Below, piece by piece: positions 17,775 to 27,398 of a stretch of DNA of 64,000 nucleotides. Each line of letters begins with the position of its first letter. Within the stretch, counting starts at the first letter, position 1. The notes under the pieces are model-generated. The model made no database searches. It was given only the letters and a program-made list of their open reading frames with translations, and was not told the DNA's origin. Position numbers and translations under genes: made by a program. The stretch lies in the NCBI GenBank assembly GCA_022614805.1, contig JAKEHY010000016.1, forward strand, positions 14,013 through 78,012, written 5' to 3'. The stretch comes from Candidatus Zixiibacteriota bacterium (lineage in GTDB: Bacteria > Zixibacteria > MSB-5A5 > DSPP01).

Positions 17775-20597
17775 GTGATAGAGACAATCCGAATTCAGGG
17801 CGCAAGAGAGCATAACTTAAAGAACATAAGCTTGGAACTCCCCCGCGATAAGCTGGTGGTATTCACGGGGTTATCCGGGTCGGGCAAGTCCAGCTTGGCG
17901 TTTGACACCATCTACGCCGAAGGTCAAAGGCGCTATGTGGAATCCCTCTCCGCCTACGCCCGCCAGTTCTTGGGGCTGATGGAAAAGCCGGACGTCGATT
18001 TAATCGACGGCCTCTCCCCGGCCATCTCGATTGAACAAAGGAGCTCGGCCAAAAACCCCCGCTCCACCGTCGGCACGGTCACCGAAATTTATGATTATTT
18101 GAGATTGCTCTTTGCCCGTATCGGCATCCCCCACTGCTACAAATGCGGCCGCAAAATCTCCAAGCAGACCACCGACCAGATTGTGGATAGGGTGCTGGAA
18201 TTTCCCAAGGGGGCCAAAATTCAAATTCTGGCCCCCCTCGTCTCCGGCCGCAAAGGGGAGCACCGCGAGGTCTTAGAGGAAGCCAAAAAGAAGGGCTTCA
18301 TCCGCGCCCGCGTGGATGGCAAAGTGGCGGAGATTTCCGACGAGATTAAGCTGGACAAAAAGAAAAAACATTCGATTGAAATCGTGGTGGACCGGCTGGT
18401 GGTGGAAGCGAAAATCCAAAAGCGGCTGGCCGATTCGCTGGAGACGGCGTTGAAGTTGGGCTCCGGGGTGGTAGTCGTGAACGAGATTGGCAAGGAAGAC
18501 CATCTTTTTTCGCAAAACTACGCCTGCGTCTATTGCGGCATTTCGTACGAAGAGCCGACCCCGCGCCTTTTCTCCTTCAACTCCCCCTTCGGCGCCTGCC
18601 CCGAATGCGACGGGCTGGGGTCCAAAATGGAAATCGACCCGGGTTTGGTGGTGCCCGACTCCAAACGCTCCATCAACGCCGGCGCCATCGCCCCCTGGGG
18701 GATTAATTTGGGGGGCTGGTTTCAGTTTATGGTGCGGGGGGTTCTGGAAAATTACGGCCAGAACGCCAATACGCCGTTTTACAAGCTGCCGGAGGAGGTG
18801 AAGAAGGTTCTGCTCTACGGCTCCGGCGCCAAGGAGATGAAATTTCAATACGAGCATTCGGAAGGGCGTGGGAAGGGGGAGTATCTCTCCAGCTTCGAGG
18901 GAATCATTCCGCAGTTGGAACGCCGCTTCCGCCAGACCGAATCGGAGGGGGTGCGGAACTGGATTGAGCAGTTTATGACCGTCCGCCCCTGCCCCAAATG
19001 CGAAGGCGCCCGGCTGAAAAAGGAGGCCCTTTCGGTTAAAATAGCCGACCGGTCGATTCGGGACGTCACCGCCTTTTCGGTCAAGGCGGCCGCCGGGTTT
19101 TTCAACAACCTGTCGCTTTCCAAAAAAGAGCAAATCATCGCCCGGCAGATTATCAAGGAAATCCGCGAGCGGCTCACCTTTCTGGTCAACGTCGGGCTGG
19201 ATTATCTGACCTTGGACCGGAGCGCCTCCTCCCTTTCCGGCGGGGAGGCCCAGCGCATCCGCCTGGCCACCCAAATCGGTTCGCGGTTGATGGGCGTGCT
19301 CTATATTTTGGACGAGCCCTCCATCGGCCTGCACCAGCGGGACAACAAGAAGTTGCTGCGGACCTTGACCGATTTGCGCGACATCGGCAACACCGTGATT
19401 GTGGTGGAGCACGACCGGGAAACGATCGAAATGGCCGACTGGGTCGTGGATTTGGGCCCCGGCGCGGGAAAAGACGGCGGGGAGGTGGTGGCGCAGGGAA
19501 CGCCGGAGGCGATTTCGCGAAACGGACGCTCGCTGACCGGGCAGTACATCTCCGGCAAAAAATTCATTCCCATTCCGCCGCGGCGTCGGAACGGCAAAGG
19601 AGAGCACATCTATCTTTTTGGCGCCGCCGGCAACAATTTGAAAAAAATCGAGGTGAAGTTTCCGTTGGGGCTTTTCATCTGCGTCACCGGCGTTTCCGGC
19701 TCGGGGAAATCGACTTTGGTGAACGAAACGTTGTACCGGATTCTGGCACAGGAGTTCTACAACTCCAAGACCCCGCCGCTTTCCTACGAAAAAATCGAGG
19801 GGCTGAACAGAATAGACAAAGTGATTGACATCGACCAGTCACCGATTGGCCGCACGCCCCGCTCCAACCCGGCGACCTACACCGGCGTTTTTACTTACAT
19901 CCGCGACCTTTTTGCCCAGCTACCGGAGGCCAAGATACGCGGCTATGCGCCGGGGCGGTTTTCCTTCAACGTCGCCGGCGGGCGCTGCGAGGCCTGTGAA
20001 GGGGACGGCATCATCAAAATCGAAATGCACTTTCTGCCGGACGTCTACGTTCCCTGCGAGGTTTGCAAGGGGGCGCGCTACAACCGGGAAACTTTGGAGG
20101 TGAAATACAAGGGAAAATCGATTGCCGAGGTTTTGGATATGACCGTCGTCGATGCCTTGGAATTTTTCGAGAACATTCCCAGAATCCGTAAAAAATTGCA
20201 GACCCTGGCCGATGTCGGTTTGAGCTACATCCATCTGGGCCAGCAGGCCACCACCCTTTCCGGTGGCGAGGCCCAGCGTGTCAAACTTTCCACCGAGCTT
20301 TCCAAGACCGCGACGGGAAATACTTTTTACATTCTGGACGAGCCTACCACCGGCCTGCATTTCGAAGATATCAAGATGTTGTTGGGCGTTTTGAACGCGC
20401 TGGTGGAACGCGGCAACACCGTTTTGGTCATCGAGCACAATCTGGACGTAATCAAAACCGCCGACTACATCATCGACTTGGGGCCCGAAGGCGGCGACGC
20501 CGGCGGCAAGGTGGTGGCCAGCGGCACGCCGGAAGAGGTGGCCGCCGTCCGCGAATCCTACACCGGTCAGTTTCTGCGCAAGACGTTGAGCGATTAA
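17775..20597 (+). CDS. uvrA: Excinuclease ABC subunit A
   Basis: DNA-damage recognition ATPase of nucleotide excision repair. It carries two ABC ATPase units with Walker [15 protein letters not shown] and [15 protein letters not shown], signature motifs [17 protein letters not shown] and [16 protein letters not shown], and Walker [14 protein letters not shown] and [13 protein letters not shown]. Zinc modules are CYKCG with CVYCG...CPECDG and CEACEGDG...CEVCKG. I place the start at GTG 17775, preceded by AGGAG at nine bases; this gives [17 protein letters not shown] at the N-terminus and 940 residues, the usual UvrA size. The TTG at 17712 would add 21 non-homologous residues. Confidence 0.96.
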   Translation: MIETIRIQGAREHNLKNISLELPRDKLVVFTGLSGSGKSSLAFDTIYAEGQRRYVESLSAYARQFLGLMEKPDVDLIDGLSPAISIEQRSSAKNPRSTVGTVTEIYDYLRLLFARIGIPHCYKCGRKISKQTTDQIVDRVLEFPKGAKIQILAPLVSGRKGEHREVLEEAKKKGFIRARVDGKVAEISDEIKLDKKKKHSIEIVVDRLVVEAKIQKRLADSLETALKLGSGVVVVNEIGKEDHLFSQNYACVYCGISYEEPTPRLFSFNSPFGACPECDGLGSKMEIDPGLVVPDSKRSINAGAIAPWGINLGGWFQFMVRGVLENYGQNANTPFYKLPEEVKKVLLYGSGAKEMKFQYEHSEGRGKGEYLSSFEGIIPQLERRFRQTESEGVRNWIEQFMTVRPCPKCEGARLKKEALSVKIADRSIRDVTAFSVKAAAGFFNNLSLSKKEQIIARQIIKEIRERLTFLVNVGLDYLTLDRSASSLSGGEAQRIRLATQIGSRLMGVLYILDEPSIGLHQRDNKKLLRTLTDLRDIGNTVIVVEHDRETIEMADWVVDLGPGAGKDGGEVVAQGTPEAISRNGRSLTGQYISGKKFIPIPPRRRNGKGEHIYLFGAAGNNLKKIEVKFPLGLFICVTGVSGSGKSTLVNETLYRILAQEFYNSKTPPLSYEKIEGLNRIDKVIDIDQSPIGRTPRSNPATYTGVFTYIRDLFAQLPEAKIRGYAPGRFSFNVAGGRCEACEGDGIIKIEMHFLPDVYVPCEVCKGARYNRETLEVKYKGKSIAEVLDMTVVDALEFFENIPRIRKKLQTLADVGLSYIHLGQQATTLSGGEAQRVKLSTELSKTATGNTFYILDEPTTGLHFEDIKMLLGVLNALVERGNTVLVIEHNLDVIKTADYIIDLGPEGGDAGGKVVASGTPEEVAAVRESYTGQFLRKTLSD

Positions 20598-20607
20598 TCC
20601 CCCGTTT

Positions 20608-20706
20608 GTCATTTCGAACACGGTGAGAAATCTGGGCGGAGGGGCCGGGAAACTCCACACCACTCAACCCAGATTCCTCGTCCGCCTTCGGCGGACTCGG
20701 AATGAC
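20608..20706. repeat. Dispersed inverted repeat, copy B
   Basis: An imperfect palindrome of about 99 bases. The left arm begins GTCATTTCGAACACGGTGAG and the right arm ends CTCGGAATGAC; the outer arms match copy A (11823-11911) almost base for base while the loop differs. It lies between convergent uvrA and birA, where it could also act as a terminator. Confidence 0.75.
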
Positions 20707-20715
20707 ATCTATATT

Positions 20716-21702
20716 CTATAAAACCGAAACCTCTCCCGAAATCGCCCGGTAATCGCCGGATTTCGTCTCCAACAATAAAGCCCCGTCCGGCGCCAGGCCC
20801 GCCACTTTGCCGGCTATAATATCTTTGCCGGCGGCCAGCGTCACTTTCTGTCCCAAAAGCGCCATCCGCCGCTCGATTTCTTGGATAAAGGGGGCGATGC
20901 CGGACTTTTTGAATTGCAGATAAAAATGCTCGAATTCTTTCAGAAAGAGGGCCAGAATCTCCGCCCGCTGCCATTTCTGTTTCGTTTCAATGGCCAATGA
21001 AGTCGCTTTCGACCGCAAAGGTCTTGGAAAATCGCTTTTTGTCTGATTCACGTTCAGCCCCACTCCAACAATAATGAAATTCACTCGGTCGAGCTCGGAC
21101 GATAGCTCGGTCAGAATCCCCGCCGCCTTTTTCCCTGCAATCTGGCAGTCGTTGGGCCATTTTATCTTGGCTTCCATCCGGCAGTGGCTTTGAATGCTTT
21201 GCGCCAAGGCCAAAGCGGTTAAAAGCGAAAGCCCCGACGCTTCCGAGGGCGGGATTTCCGGCCGGAGCACGAGCGAAAACCAAAGCCCCACCCGCGGCGG
21301 CGAATGCCAGCTTCGTCCCAATCTCCCCCGCCCCGCCGTCTGCCGGTCCGCCACGACCACCGTTCCCTCAACCGCCCTTTCTTCCGCCAGTTGCCAGGCG
21401 GTGGTGTTGGTGGAGCCGATGGACTGGTAGCTGTGAATTTTCTGCCCGAAAACCTTCGTGGAAAGATAGTGCCGGATGGCGAAATCATTGACAAAATTCC
21501 CCACCTCGACCAGTTTCAACTGGCCTCCCGATTCCCTGACTTTATATCCCCACCCGCCCAAAAGTTCGGCTAATTGCCTAAGCTGTGGAGTCGAGACGGA
21601 AAGCTGTCTTTCCGCTTGCTCAAGGGCAACCCCGCCTCCAATTCGGTCTCCCAAGAGGGTCAAAAAACGGTCGGCCAGTTCAAGTTGGTCTTTTCTTATC
21701 AT
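20716..21702 (-). CDS. birA: Biotin--[acetyl-CoA-carboxylase] ligase
   Basis: Attaches biotin to the carboxyl-carrier protein of acetyl-CoA carboxylase. The 328-residue protein has an N-terminal winged-helix-like domain (about 1-65) that could make it a biotin repressor as well. The catalytic domain has SIGSTNTTAWQLA, TAGRGRLGRSWHSPPRVGL with the biotinyl-AMP loop, KWPNDCQIAGKKAAGILTE and GVGLNVNQ. A C-terminal SH3-like cap follows. The ATG at 21700-21702 overlaps the nadC stop as ATGA, which decides the start; the longer ORF to 21861 lies inside nadC. Confidence 0.95.
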   Translation of the reverse strand: MIRKDQLELADRFLTLLGDRIGGGVALEQAERQLSVSTPQLRQLAELLGGWGYKVRESGGQLKLVEVGNFVNDFAIRHYLSTKVFGQKIHSYQSIGSTNTTAWQLAEERAVEGTVVVADRQTAGRGRLGRSWHSPPRVGLWFSLVLRPEIPPSEASGLSLLTALALAQSIQSHCRMEAKIKWPNDCQIAGKKAAGILTELSSELDRVNFIIVGVGLNVNQTKSDFPRPLRSKATSLAIETKQKWQRAEILALFLKEFEHFYLQFKKSGIAPFIQEIERRMALLGQKVTLAAGKDIIAGKVAGLAPDGALLLETKSGDYRAISGEVSVL

Positions 21703-22592
21703 TTCACGATTTTCAAGCTGAAATCCAGCGCCGGGGCCGAGTGCGTCAACGCTCCGGCGGAGATGAAATCGACTCCCGTATTGGCGACTCGCCGCACCAT
21801 TGCCATTTCCACGTTTCCCGATGCTTCCAGCCAGATTTTTGTCGTATGCTTTTTCTCCCACTCGCGGGCTTTTTGAACCACTCCGGCCAGTTCCGGCAAA
21901 GGGAAATTGTCCAGCATTAAAAACCGCGCTCCGGCATTCAAGGCCAAAAGCATTTCCCTTTGACTTTTCACCTCAATTTCAAAAAGCGGTTTGGTCTTCA
22001 AATCATTTTTCCAGCTGGGGTAGTTCTTCTTCAAAAAAACGAGGCTTTTCTTCACCGCATAAGCCACGGAACCAACTTGAGTAAGATGATTTTCTTTCAC
22101 CAAAATCTGATCAAATAACCCAATACGGTGGTTTTTTCCTCCGCCTACGCGAACGGCGTATTTCTCCCAAGCGCGCAGCCCCGGCAAGGTCTTGCGGGTA
22201 TCCAAAATTCTAACGCCGGTACCCTGCAGGGCATAAACGAATTGCGCCGTCAGTGTCGCCACGCCGGAAAGATGGCATAAAGCATTTAGAGCCGAACGCT
22301 CCGCTGTTAGAAGAACATTGGCACACGCGGTTATTTCAGCCACTTTCATATTAGGGATTACCTTGTCTCCGTCCTCGGCATACCAGCGAAACCGAGAGCG
22401 GAGCTCCAAATAGGAAAAAAACGCTTCAAACAGTTTTTTCCCTGCCAAAACACCTCGTTCCTTGGCCCAAAGGATTGCTTTCGCGTTCTTACCGGGAACC
22501 CCAAGAGCCCATGAAGTTAAGTCCTCTTCATCTTTACCCAAGTCTTCGGCCAAAACCCAGGCAACAAAATCGTAATCGACTTTCGGAATCAC
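21699..22592 (-). CDS. nadC: Nicotinate-nucleotide pyrophosphorylase (carboxylating)
   Basis: Quinolinate phosphoribosyltransferase of de novo NAD synthesis. The 297-residue protein has AERSALNALCHLSGVATLT, DTRKTLPGLRAWEKYAVRVGGG, the NHR phosphate contact, and ending segments EIEVKSQREML, FLMLDNFP and EASGNVEM. The start is GTG at 22590-22592, one base after the flavin-reductase stop. It is translationally coupled to birA downstream. Genes for NadA and NadB are not in the window. Confidence 0.95.
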   Translation of the reverse strand: MIPKVDYDFVAWVLAEDLGKDEEDLTSWALGVPGKNAKAILWAKERGVLAGKKLFEAFFSYLELRSRFRWYAEDGDKVIPNMKVAEITACANVLLTAERSALNALCHLSGVATLTAQFVYALQGTGVRILDTRKTLPGLRAWEKYAVRVGGGKNHRIGLFDQILVKENHLTQVGSVAYAVKKSLVFLKKNYPSWKNDLKTKPLFEIEVKSQREMLLALNAGARFLMLDNFPLPELAGVVQKAREWEKKHTTKIWLEASGNVEMAMVRRVANTGVDFISAGALTHSAPALDFSLKIVK

Positions 22593-22593
22593 G

Positions 22594-23208
22594 TCACTCT
22601 CTTTTTATCCGCGGCCGCTGCATTTCGAAAATATCTCTCGTTTTCGTATAGCGCGGGCCGGACATCCGCCCGATGGCAAAGAGCTTTCGAACGTCCACCT
22701 CCCCATCCCCCCAGAGCTCGTCTTTGATGTGAAATAGAAGCACCTCCCCCAAGGTTAAATAAGAAGCATACGGAGATTCGCCGACCTTGGACATCTCCAC
22801 CAGCCGGCATTCCATCGAAATGGGGGATTCCTCCACCCTTGGCGGTGTTACCAAAGTGGAGGGCAAAGGGGTAAGGCCGGCCGCTTCAAATTCGTTCACC
22901 TCCGGCGGATAGTCGCCGGATGCCACGTTCATTTTTTCGGCTATCTCTTCCGTCACGATGTTCACCACGAACTGGGCGGTTTCCTGAATGTTGGTGGCGG
23001 TATCTTTGGGGCCGGAGGGGCGCTCGATGATGGAAACGGCGATCGTGGGTGGGTGCGAACACACCCCCATAAAGTAGGAAAACGGCGCCAGATTCAAAAT
23101 CCCGTTTTTGCTCACGGTGGAAATGAAGGCAATCGGCCGGGGAACGATTACGCTTATCATCAACCGGTACAGCTCCCCCACCTGTTTCGATTTTGGCTCT
23201 ATCTGCAT
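22594..23208 (-). CDS. Flavin reductase-like FMN-binding protein
   Basis: A 204-residue flavin-reductase-domain protein (split-barrel FMN fold). Typical features are VIVPRPIAFISTVSKNG, LNLAPFSYFMGVCSHPP and a late GRMSGPRYTKT. Such proteins bind FMN and reduce flavins or act as oxygenase partners; the substrate cannot be read from sequence. It is the first gene of a minus-strand group with nadC and birA and is divergent from queG, with a 32-base gap. Confidence 0.9.
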   Translation of the reverse strand: MQIEPKSKQVGELYRLMISVIVPRPIAFISTVSKNGILNLAPFSYFMGVCSHPPTIAVSIIERPSGPKDTATNIQETAQFVVNIVTEEIAEKMNVASGDYPPEVNEFEAAGLTPLPSTLVTPPRVEESPISMECRLVEMSKVGESPYASYLTLGEVLLFHIKDELWGDGEVDVRKLFAIGRMSGPRYTKTRDIFEMQRPRIKRE

Positions 23209-23240
23209 TTTGACCTGCTTTCTTTCTTATATTTGGAAAG

Positions 23241-24194
23241 ATGAAAATCGAGGCCGGTGCTGCAGTTGTCAAGGCAAATTCCGAACGGATGAAAAAACTG
23301 GCATTGGAAGCAGGTTTTGCCAAAACCGGCATCGCCGCACCGGTTGTGGATGCGAAAACCAAAGCCCACTTTGCCGAATGGCTGTCGAAGGGCTTCCACG
23401 CCGATATGGATTGGATGGAAGAAAACGCTGAAAAACGTCTTGACCCAAAGAAGGTGATGCCGGAAGTCCGCTCGGTCGTTTCTCTGGCGCTGATTTACAA
23501 TACCCCCTTTCGACATTCAAATGACCCATCCGAAGGAAAAATCTCCCGCTATGCCTGGGGGAAGGATTATCATCTGGTCATTCAAGACAAACTGAAAAAG
23601 CTGATTTCCCGTCTGCAAGACGAGTTTCCCGGCTCCAACTGGAAGGGCTGGGTGGACACCGGCCCCACGATGGACAAATACTGGGCCGCCCGTGCTGGAA
23701 TTGGCTGGCAGGGGAAGCATACGAACGTTTTGGCCAAAGGGCTCGGCTCTTACTTCTTTCTGGCGACTTTATTCACGGACATGGAACTCGAGCCGGACAC
23801 GCCTGCAAAGGATATGTGCGGCAATTGTACTCGCTGTATCGAGGCCTGCCCCACGCAGGCCATCATCGAGCCGTATTTGTTGGACTCCAACCGCTGCCTT
23901 TCCTACTGGACCATCGAATATCGTGGTGAACAAATACCTTCCGACATTGCGGAAGAAATGAACGGATGGCTTTTTGGCTGTGACATTTGCCAGGAGGTTT
24001 GCCCGTATAACAAAAAGCCGGTGTTCAGTTCTGAAGAGGATTTTCTCCCCTATTTGGGCGAACCCGAGCTAAATTTGGAAACCGTCGCAAAGATGAGCCA
24101 GCCGGAATTTTCCCGCCGCTTTGCCAAAAGCGCCGTCAAACGAACCAAACATTCCGGCCTCGTGCGCAACGCCAGACAGCTTTCCGGCCGCTGA
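23241..24194 (+). CDS. queG: Epoxyqueuosine reductase
   Basis: Cobalamin-dependent iron-sulfur enzyme that makes queuosine from epoxyqueuosine in tRNA. The 317-residue protein contains ARAGIGWQGKHTNV and two 4Fe-4S motifs, CGNCTRCIEACPTQAI and CDICQEVCPYN, plus LDSNRCLSYWTIEYRG typical of QueG. It lacks the C-terminal HEAT extension seen in some homologues. The ATG at 23241 follows GGAAAG. No other queuosine gene is in the window. Confidence 0.95.
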   Translation: MKIEAGAAVVKANSERMKKLALEAGFAKTGIAAPVVDAKTKAHFAEWLSKGFHADMDWMEENAEKRLDPKKVMPEVRSVVSLALIYNTPFRHSNDPSEGKISRYAWGKDYHLVIQDKLKKLISRLQDEFPGSNWKGWVDTGPTMDKYWAARAGIGWQGKHTNVLAKGLGSYFFLATLFTDMELEPDTPAKDMCGNCTRCIEACPTQAIIEPYLLDSNRCLSYWTIEYRGEQIPSDIAEEMNGWLFGCDICQEVCPYNKKPVFSSEEDFLPYLGEPELNLETVAKMSQPEFSRRFAKSAVKRTKHSGLVRNARQLSGR

Positions 24195-24215
24195 TTTATT
24201 ATTCTCTCCTCCTGA

Positions 24216-25844
24216 ATGAAAAATTGGCTTGCCCGACGTTGGCCCGCGGCCGCAGCCGTATTGCTGCTTTTGGCGACGGTATCCATTATTTTAAACTCCT
24301 CTCTCAAACACAATCAGAGGAAATTGATATATGCCTTGGACGACCCCTACATCCATATGGCCATCGCCAAAAACTTTGCCCAAGATGGCGTTTGGGGGGT
24401 GACCAAATACCAGTTCAGCAATTCCTCCTCCGCGCCGCTCTGGACTTTGCTGATTTCCCTTTTCTATTTCCTGTTCGGCGTTTCCGAAATCGTCCCTCTC
24501 CTGCTCAATTTGATAACCGCTTCCACCCTGCTTTTTTCGGCTTATTATGTGCTCGAAAAGTTTCAAACCTCGAATTTTTACAAATTCGTTGTATTGATTG
24601 CCATCCTCTACTTCACCCCTCTCCCCACCCTCATTTTCAGCGGGCAGGAGCATATTCTGCATGCCCTTTTAACCGTCCTTTTTGCCCATTTGGCCGCCAA
24701 AGAACTATCCGGTGAAGCGGCCGCTTTAAGAGGCCGCAGGGCCGGCTTGATGGTTTTGGCCCCTGCCCTTGCTTCCATCCGCTACGAGGGGCTGTTTTTG
24801 GCCGCGCTCGTTTCTCTTTTCTTCCTTTTTCGCAAACGCCGGCTGTTTTCAATTCTTTTGGGGGCACTTGCGCTTGCCCCTCCCATCGTTTACGGTTTGA
24901 TATCCTTGTCCAAAGGCTGGTTTTTCTTTCCCAACCCCATCCTTGTGAAATCCATCCTCCTTATGCTGCCGGGGGAGAAAAATGTTTTCAGCCTGCTGGG
25001 CTACCTCGTCACCGGTGCGTATCAATTGTTTTTCGCAATCCGTCACTTCACTTTTCTTTTTATTTCAGCTTTGCTGGTTTACGCCTGGCGCGGGTGGGAG
25101 AAAAAAAAGTTCTGGAACCAAAACCAAATCCTGCTTCTTTTTTTCATTGGTTCGACTCTGCTGCACATCCTTTTCGCCAACGCCGGCTGGTTTTTCCGCT
25201 ACGAAGCTTATCTGATTGCCTTCGGCCTCTTCGCCATTTCGGCCGCCATCTTTGAATCCCTGTCGGACCCGGGACCGGAAATCCAAACGCAAAAAAAACC
25301 TGTTCTTCGCTATGCCATCATTTTTCTATCTCTTCTTCTTATCTCCCCCCTCGTCCGCAGAGGATTTTTGGCCTTGCAGCAAACCCGCACGGCCACCACC
25401 AATATCTACGAGCAGCAGTATCAAATGGGGCTTTTTGCCAAGGAATTTTATTCCGAAAGACCCGTTGCCGCCAACGACATTGGAGTCATTTGCTTTTTGA
25501 GCAATGCCCGCTGTTTCGATTTGTGGGGACTGGGGAACAAAGAAACGGCGATTTTGCGAATCTCCGGCTACTATGGCCCGGAGGAAATTGACGCTTTGAC
25601 TTTTCCGATGGAGGCCGTAATCGTTTACGAAGAGTCCTTTGTGGATGTAATGCCGGCCCGGTGGATAAAAACCGGGCAGTGGAAAATTTCCGACAACATT
25701 GTAGCAGCTTACGATTCGGTCGCCTTTTTCGCCCCCGATTCCGCCAAAGCCGCGCGCTTGATGGAAAATTTGAAAGCTTTCGCCCTCCGGCTTCCCAAAA
25801 CGGTTGTCCAATCCGGAAAATATCTTGATTATATTGGAGAATAA
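24216..25844 (+). CDS. Polytopic membrane protein, GT-C glycosyltransferase-like
   Basis: A 542-residue protein with about ten or more hydrophobic helices. The first periplasmic loop carries LDDPYIHMAIAKNF, whose paired acidic residues and aromatic Tyr fit the catalytic loop of GT-C glycosyltransferases (ArnT/PMT type). The C-terminal 140 residues are soluble and contain NDIGVICFLSNARCFDLWGL, a segment seen in similar proteins of unknown function. It would use a lipid-linked sugar donor at the periplasmic face; donor and acceptor are unknown. Its TAA overlaps the rhodanese ATG. Confidence 0.72.
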   Translation: MKNWLARRWPAAAAVLLLLATVSIILNSSLKHNQRKLIYALDDPYIHMAIAKNFAQDGVWGVTKYQFSNSSSAPLWTLLISLFYFLFGVSEIVPLLLNLITASTLLFSAYYVLEKFQTSNFYKFVVLIAILYFTPLPTLIFSGQEHILHALLTVLFAHLAAKELSGEAAALRGRRAGLMVLAPALASIRYEGLFLAALVSLFFLFRKRRLFSILLGALALAPPIVYGLISLSKGWFFFPNPILVKSILLMLPGEKNVFSLLGYLVTGAYQLFFAIRHFTFLFISALLVYAWRGWEKKKFWNQNQILLLFFIGSTLLHILFANAGWFFRYEAYLIAFGLFAISAAIFESLSDPGPEIQTQKKPVLRYAIIFLSLLLISPLVRRGFLALQQTRTATTNIYEQQYQMGLFAKEFYSERPVAANDIGVICFLSNARCFDLWGLGNKETAILRISGYYGPEEIDALTFPMEAVIVYEESFVDVMPARWIKTGQWKISDNIVAAYDSVAFFAPDSAKAARLMENLKAFALRLPKTVVQSGKYLDYIGE

Positions 25845-26173
25845 TGATGGATGAAAATGTACCCCCCCTTGAACTGAAAAAACTCCTGGAAGGGCCGCGC
25901 GATTTCATACTTTTGGATGTCCGTCAGCCCTGGGAAAATCAAAAAGTAGCCCTGCCCGACTCCCTTCTTTTCCCCCTGAACCGGCTGGTGATGGAGAAGC
26001 CGGATATTCCGGAAGACCGGGAAATCATCGCCTACTGCCACCACGGCGTCCGCAGCAAAACCGCCTTGGCCCTTTTGAAACGCCACGGTTTCAAAAATGT
26101 CAAGCATTTGGCCGGCGGCATCGATTTGTACTCCCAAACCGCCGACCCCTCGGTGCCGCGGTATGTCAAATAG
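25844..26173 (+). CDS. Rhodanese-like sulfurtransferase
   Basis: A single rhodanese domain of 109 residues. ILLDVRQPWENQ is the N-terminal CH2-like motif and IIAYCHHGVRSKTALALL holds the active-site cysteine loop; HLAGGIDLYS closes the domain. Such proteins carry persulfide sulfur or act as thiosulfate sulfurtransferases. The start ATG overlaps the stop of the upstream membrane-protein gene by one base, so the two are co-transcribed, though the functional link is unclear. Confidence 0.93.
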   Translation: MMDENVPPLELKKLLEGPRDFILLDVRQPWENQKVALPDSLLFPLNRLVMEKPDIPEDREIIAYCHHGVRSKTALALLKRHGFKNVKHLAGGIDLYSQTADPSVPRYVK

Positions 26174-26263
26174 CTTGACAACTGGTATGCTTCACCTGAC
26201 CTTATCCCCGATGAATGCGGGTGACCGGCAAGAGCAAATCAAAGACGATACCGTAAAATAAAA

Positions 26264-26800
26264 ATGAGTCACCGCGGGTGGACGAGTAGGGCATGGCACC
26301 GAACTCAAGTGGGCGTTCTGCTGGCGATGGCGATTTTAGCGGCGGCTTACGGCTGCCGGAGCAAAGAAATGCGAACGAACGAAGAAGATTGGCGGGCTAT
26401 TGAGGCCATTGTGTCGGGAATGGAACAGGCATGGGCCAAAGGCGATGGCCAAGCTTGGGCCGGCCACTTCGCTGCAAATGCAGATTTTACCGTATGGTTC
26501 GGACTCTATCTGTCCGGGCGGGATTCCATCGCGGCGGCGCATCAGCAGATTTTCGACTCTTTCTATCGCAACACCAAACTGCGACTCGAGGTCCGCGACC
26601 TGCGGTTTCTCCGGCCGGACGTGGCGGTGGTTCACCTCAATGGATGGGTCGCTAACCAAGGTGAAGAGTTCTCCGAGCAGCCCCACATAGTTCCCGTGGC
26701 GATTCTTACAAAGGATGGCGGACAGTGGCGAATAGCTGTATTCCATAACACAAAAAACACTGTGCAGGAGCATCTCGGTAAAGGGGATATCCGGAAATAA
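26264..26800 (+). CDS. SnoaL-like (NTF2-fold) lipoprotein
   Basis: A 178-residue exported protein. A signal region with GVLLAMAILAAAYGC gives a likely lipobox with cysteine 31. The remaining part matches the SgcJ/EcaC-type NTF2-like domain: IVSGMEQAWAKGDGQAWAGHF, ADFTVWFGLYLSGRDSI and WRIAVFHNTKN. Such small barrels bind hydrophobic ligands or are enzymes; nothing here fixes the function. A separate gene with 90 bases before it and a GNAT gene after it. Confidence 0.78.
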   Translation: MSHRGWTSRAWHRTQVGVLLAMAILAAAYGCRSKEMRTNEEDWRAIEAIVSGMEQAWAKGDGQAWAGHFAANADFTVWFGLYLSGRDSIAAAHQQIFDSFYRNTKLRLEVRDLRFLRPDVAVVHLNGWVANQGEEFSEQPHIVPVAILTKDGGQWRIAVFHNTKNTVQEHLGKGDIRK

Positions 26801-26825
26801 CCGGGGCTGACCCTCGGTGTGGAAA

Positions 26826-27368
26826 ATGCCGCAGGTTTTGGAATTGAAAACCGAACGCCTGATTTTGGAACCCCTGCAATCCCGCCACGCCGCTTTGCTG
26901 TTCCAAACGCTCTCCGACCCCGCCATCTACATCTTCATCCCATTCGACCCGCCTAAATCGGTGGAGGCGCTGGCCGAGCGCTACGGACATCTCTCCGTCG
27001 GCCACTCGGCGGACGGCAAAGATATCTGGCTGAACTTCGCCCTGCGGAAATTGGAGGACGACGCATACGTAGGCACCGTTCAGGCCACCATAACCGGCAA
27101 GCGTGCCTATGTTGCCTACGAACTCGGCCCGGCGCATTGGGGAAAGGGCTACGCCACCGAAGCCGTCCGCACCCTCATCGCGCATCTGTTCAAAGATTAC
27201 AAAGTCGAGGTAATCCGCGCCGAGACCGACACCCGCAACGACCGTTCCGCCACCCTGTTGGAGCGCCTCGGTTTTGTCCAAATCGAAAAGAAAGAAAACG
27301 CCGACCATTTCAAGGGCTCCCCCAGCCACGAGTTTATCTATGAACTGCTTCGGGAGGCGTGGGGATAA
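26826..27368 (+). CDS. GNAT-family N-acetyltransferase
   Basis: Acetyl-CoA-dependent acetyltransferase of the RimJ/RimL type, 180 residues. It starts with LKTERLILEPLQSRHAALLF and has the acetyl-CoA loop ELGPAHWGKGYATEAVRTLIAHLF followed by RAETDTRNDRSATLLERLGF, both typical of the family. The substrate may be a protein N-terminus or a small amine and cannot be told from sequence. I use ATG 26826; a GTG at 26817 is the alternative. Confidence 0.9.
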   Translation: MPQVLELKTERLILEPLQSRHAALLFQTLSDPAIYIFIPFDPPKSVEALAERYGHLSVGHSADGKDIWLNFALRKLEDDAYVGTVQATITGKRAYVAYELGPAHWGKGYATEAVRTLIAHLFKDYKVEVIRAETDTRNDRSATLLERLGFVQIEKKENADHFKGSPSHEFIYELLREAWG

Positions 27369-27398
27369 AACACTTGGTAATCACAGGCTAACATTCAA

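Noticed and set aside
18273-19607. Minus-strand ORF of 444 codons inside uvrA
   Set aside because: Antisense shadow of an unmistakable uvrA. The frame has no domain and no credible start.
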